6,607 nt of DNA from Friedmanniella sp. (GTDB lineage Bacteria; Actinomycetota; Actinomycetes; Propionibacteriales; Propionibacteriaceae): positions 1-6,607 of the forward strand of contig JAOPXW010000406.1 of the NCBI GenBank assembly GCA_025964935.1, read 5' to 3'. Under the pieces are notes generated by a model. The model was not told where the DNA came from. It did no database searches and saw only the letters and a list, made by a program, of their open reading frames with translations. Positions 5,089-6,607 of this stretch are shown in pieces; within the stretch, counting starts at the first letter, position 1; each line of letters starts with the position of its first letter. The position numbers and the translations under genes are program-made.

Positions 5089-6607
5089 CGGTCCGCTCTC
5101 AGCTGGTAGACCTGGACCCCCGGGGCGCTGAACACCGGCTTCCACAGCGAGGACCGGGCGACGGCCGCGGCGAGCTGCAGGTGGTCGTCGAAGGACTGGT
5201 TGCCGTAGCGCTGGTCGTAGGCGCCCATCGAGTCGGTGATGATCGCGTAGTGCCGGGTGCCCTGGATGGTCTTGAAGGACTTGGTCATCGCGGCGAGGTC
5301 GGCCTTGGCGTCGTACGCCGCCCCGGACGTCGCCGGGAAGCCGGACCCGGGGCCGTGCGGAATGCCCTGCCGCCCCCACCAGTCGGTGTCGGCGTAGCGG
5401 GCGGTGCTGTCGGTCGGCAGGGTGAGGACGGTGCCCAGGGCCAGGATCGCCGAGCCCTCGGGGGCACGGTTCTCGACCCAGCTGACCGCCTGCACGTCCC
5501 CGCGGCGGATGACCCGGGCCCAGTCCATCCCGGACTGGCCGAGCACGTTCACCGCGAGCAGCAGCAGGAAGGCCACCGCGGCCGCGACCCGGACGGCCCG
5601 CTGGGCGAGCGGCGCGGTCAGCGGCGGCAGCGGCACACAGGCCAGGATGGCGAGCCACGGCAGGGCGAACAGCGCCACCCGGAAGATGCCCTCGTTGCCG
5701 TACGCGGTGCCGAGCATGATGACCACCGAGCTGGCCGAGGCGGCGGCCAGCCCGAACGTGACCCGCGTCCGGGTGCGGAACAGCACGACCAGGGCCACGA
5801 CCCCGATCGCCACCAGGGCCAGGGCCGGCATCAGGAAGGTCAGTCGGTTGGCCAGGGCCACCGGGGACGAGCCGACGGCGTTGTCCGGCGGGGCCAGGTT
5901 GGAGAAGAGCTGGCCGAAGGCCGAGCTGTCGACGTAGCGGCCCAGGAGGTTGCGGTTGAGCAGCGCCCACACCACCGCGGGGGCCAGCGGGATGACCGGC
6001 ACCCACCAGGGCCGGACGAGGCGGAACAGCACCAGGGCGCCGAGGGCGCAGGTGAGCATGTACGGGCTGATCTGGTGGGTCACGGCCAGCGCGACCGACA
6101 GGATCGAGACCAGTCCGACCCGGGCCGGCAGCCGGAAGGGCGACGTGGCCCCCGGCGGGGTGATGAGCAGCACCAGGATGGTGATGGCGAGCAGGAACCC
6201 GATCACCTGCGGGGCGAAGAAGACCGTGTTCAGGGAGCTGCCGAGGGCGAACAGCAGGCCGGCCAGCCAGGCGCGGCGCTCGTCCAGGAAGTGCCGCGCC
6301 AGCATGGTGACCGCGAAGGTCATGCAGGGGGCGGCGACGACGGCCCAGCAGGCGGCGTACAGGAAGACGTTGGTGATGCCGGCGCTCTGCACGTTGACCG
6401 CGGCCGAGCTGAAGAGCCCCGCCCAGCCCTGGTAGATATCGGTGCTGCGGTCCAGCTGGCCGTTGGCGAGCAGGTACTCCACGATGCCGATGTGGCGGGC
6501 GGCGACGACGACGGTCGGCTCCCGATACATGGCGGCCTGGCTGGCCACCACCAGGGTCGCCAGGCTCAGCACCGGGACGGCCAGGCTCAGCCGGCGGTGC
6601 CAGGCCC
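5085..6607 (-). CDS. Polytopic membrane protein with extracytoplasmic C-terminal domain, possible GT-C glycosyltransferase (5' partial)
   Basis: The frame stays open to the right edge (visible lead-in A-W-H-R-R-L-S-L-A-V-P-V), so the GTG at 6572-6570 may be internal and the real start lies outside. Residues below are numbered from that GTG. After a first membrane helix (ending near 15) comes a loop (about 16-66) with D-I-Y-Q-G-W-A-G-L-F (45-54). Such a loop, with acidic residues between helices 1 and 2, is typical of GT-C polyprenyl-phosphate-sugar transferases. Roughly eight more hydrophobic segments follow up to about 345, with distinctive T-H-Q-I-S-P-Y-M (165-172) and G-N-E-G-I-F-R-V (292-299). 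The last ~150 residues (350-495) are a soluble domain containing W-V-E-N-R-A-P-E-G-S and ending P-G-V-Q-V-Y-Q-L. I recognise this as a kind of membrane protein seen in actinobacterial glycan loci but cannot name it. A GT-C transferase, a Wzy-like polymerase or another glycan-modifying enzyme are all possible. It is coupled to the GT14 gene by ATGA. Confidence 0.75.
   Translation of the reverse strand, partial: AWHRRLSLAVPVLSLATLVVASQAAMYREPTVVVAARHIGIVEYLLANGQLDRSTDIYQGWAGLFSSAAVNVQSAGITNVFLYAACWAVVAAPCMTFAVTMLARHFLDERRAWLAGLLFALGSSLNTVFFAPQVIGFLLAITILVLLITPPGATSPFRLPARVGLVSILSVALAVTHQISPYMLTCALGALVLFRLVRPWWVPVIPLAPAVVWALLNRNLLGRYVDSSAFGQLFSNLAPPDNAVGSSPVALANRLTFLMPALALVAIGVVALVVLFRTRTRVTFGLAAASASSVVIMLGTAYGNEGIFRVALFALPWLAILACVPLPPLTAPLAQRAVRVAAAVAFLLLLAVNVLGQSGMDWARVIRRGDVQAVSWVENRAPEGSAILALGTVLTLPTDSTARYADTDWWGRQGIPHGPGSGFPATSGAAYDAKADLAAMTKSFKTIQGTRHYAIITDSMGAYDQRYGNQSFDDHLQLAAAVARSSLWKPVFSAPGVQVYQLRADR

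Noticed and set aside
4099..5109. A 336-codon plus-strand open frame antisense to the GT14 gene.
   Set aside because: It has a Gly/Pro/Asp/Arg-rich composition without motifs, opposite a gene with complete family motifs.
5089..6006. A 306-residue N-terminal extension of the GT14 frame, making a 606-codon open frame.
   Set aside because: The extension is Arg/Gly/Pro-rich, overlaps the membrane-protein gene out of frame, and has no family similarity. The GT14 domain begins cleanly after the ATG at 5088, which overlaps the upstream stop.

Overview
The window is very GC-rich DNA with the strong G/C third-position bias of a high-GC actinobacterium. Genes are tightly packed, there are GTG and TTG starts, and reading frames overlap. 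The genus cannot be fixed from the sequence. No rRNA, tRNA, CRISPR array, transposase, integrase or phage gene was seen.

Layout. (1) Positions 1-1436, plus strand: a 5'-truncated FAD-dependent oxidoreductase of the phytoene-desaturase / CrtU (carotenoid ring desaturase-methylase) type. (2) Positions 1437-1498: a short convergent junction holding an imperfect direct repeat of about 24 bp. (3) Positions 1499-2548, minus strand: a membrane-anchored GH16 glycoside hydrolase with an intact E-x-D-x-x-E catalytic motif, starting at TTG behind a good ribosome binding site. (4) Positions 2549-2687: a 139 bp gap, the only sizeable gap on the minus strand. (5) Positions 2688-6607, minus strand: a compact block transcribed right to left. 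It encodes a 5'-truncated polytopic membrane protein with an extracytoplasmic C-terminal domain (possibly GT-C type), a GT14 (Core-2/I-branching type) glycosyltransferase, and a Wzx-like oligosaccharide flippase. These three overlap by 4 bp and 14 bp, so they are almost certainly one translationally coupled operon.

Interpretation (inference). The minus-strand genes look like one end of a surface or exopolysaccharide locus. A cytosolic GT14 enzyme would add a sugar, perhaps as a branch, to a lipid-linked intermediate. The flippase would carry that intermediate across the membrane. The multi-membrane protein could transfer sugars or act on the glycan on the outer face, and the anchored GH16 enzyme could trim, release or length-control the polymer. 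The sugar composition cannot be read from the sequence. The plus-strand oxidoreductase converges on this locus and is probably a separate transcription unit, perhaps from a carotenoid cluster lying to the left.

Nothing here is clearly an unknown kind of system. The most noteworthy points are the pairing of an apparently metal-independent GT14 transferase with a flippase and an anchored GH16 hydrolase, and the unassigned membrane protein upstream.
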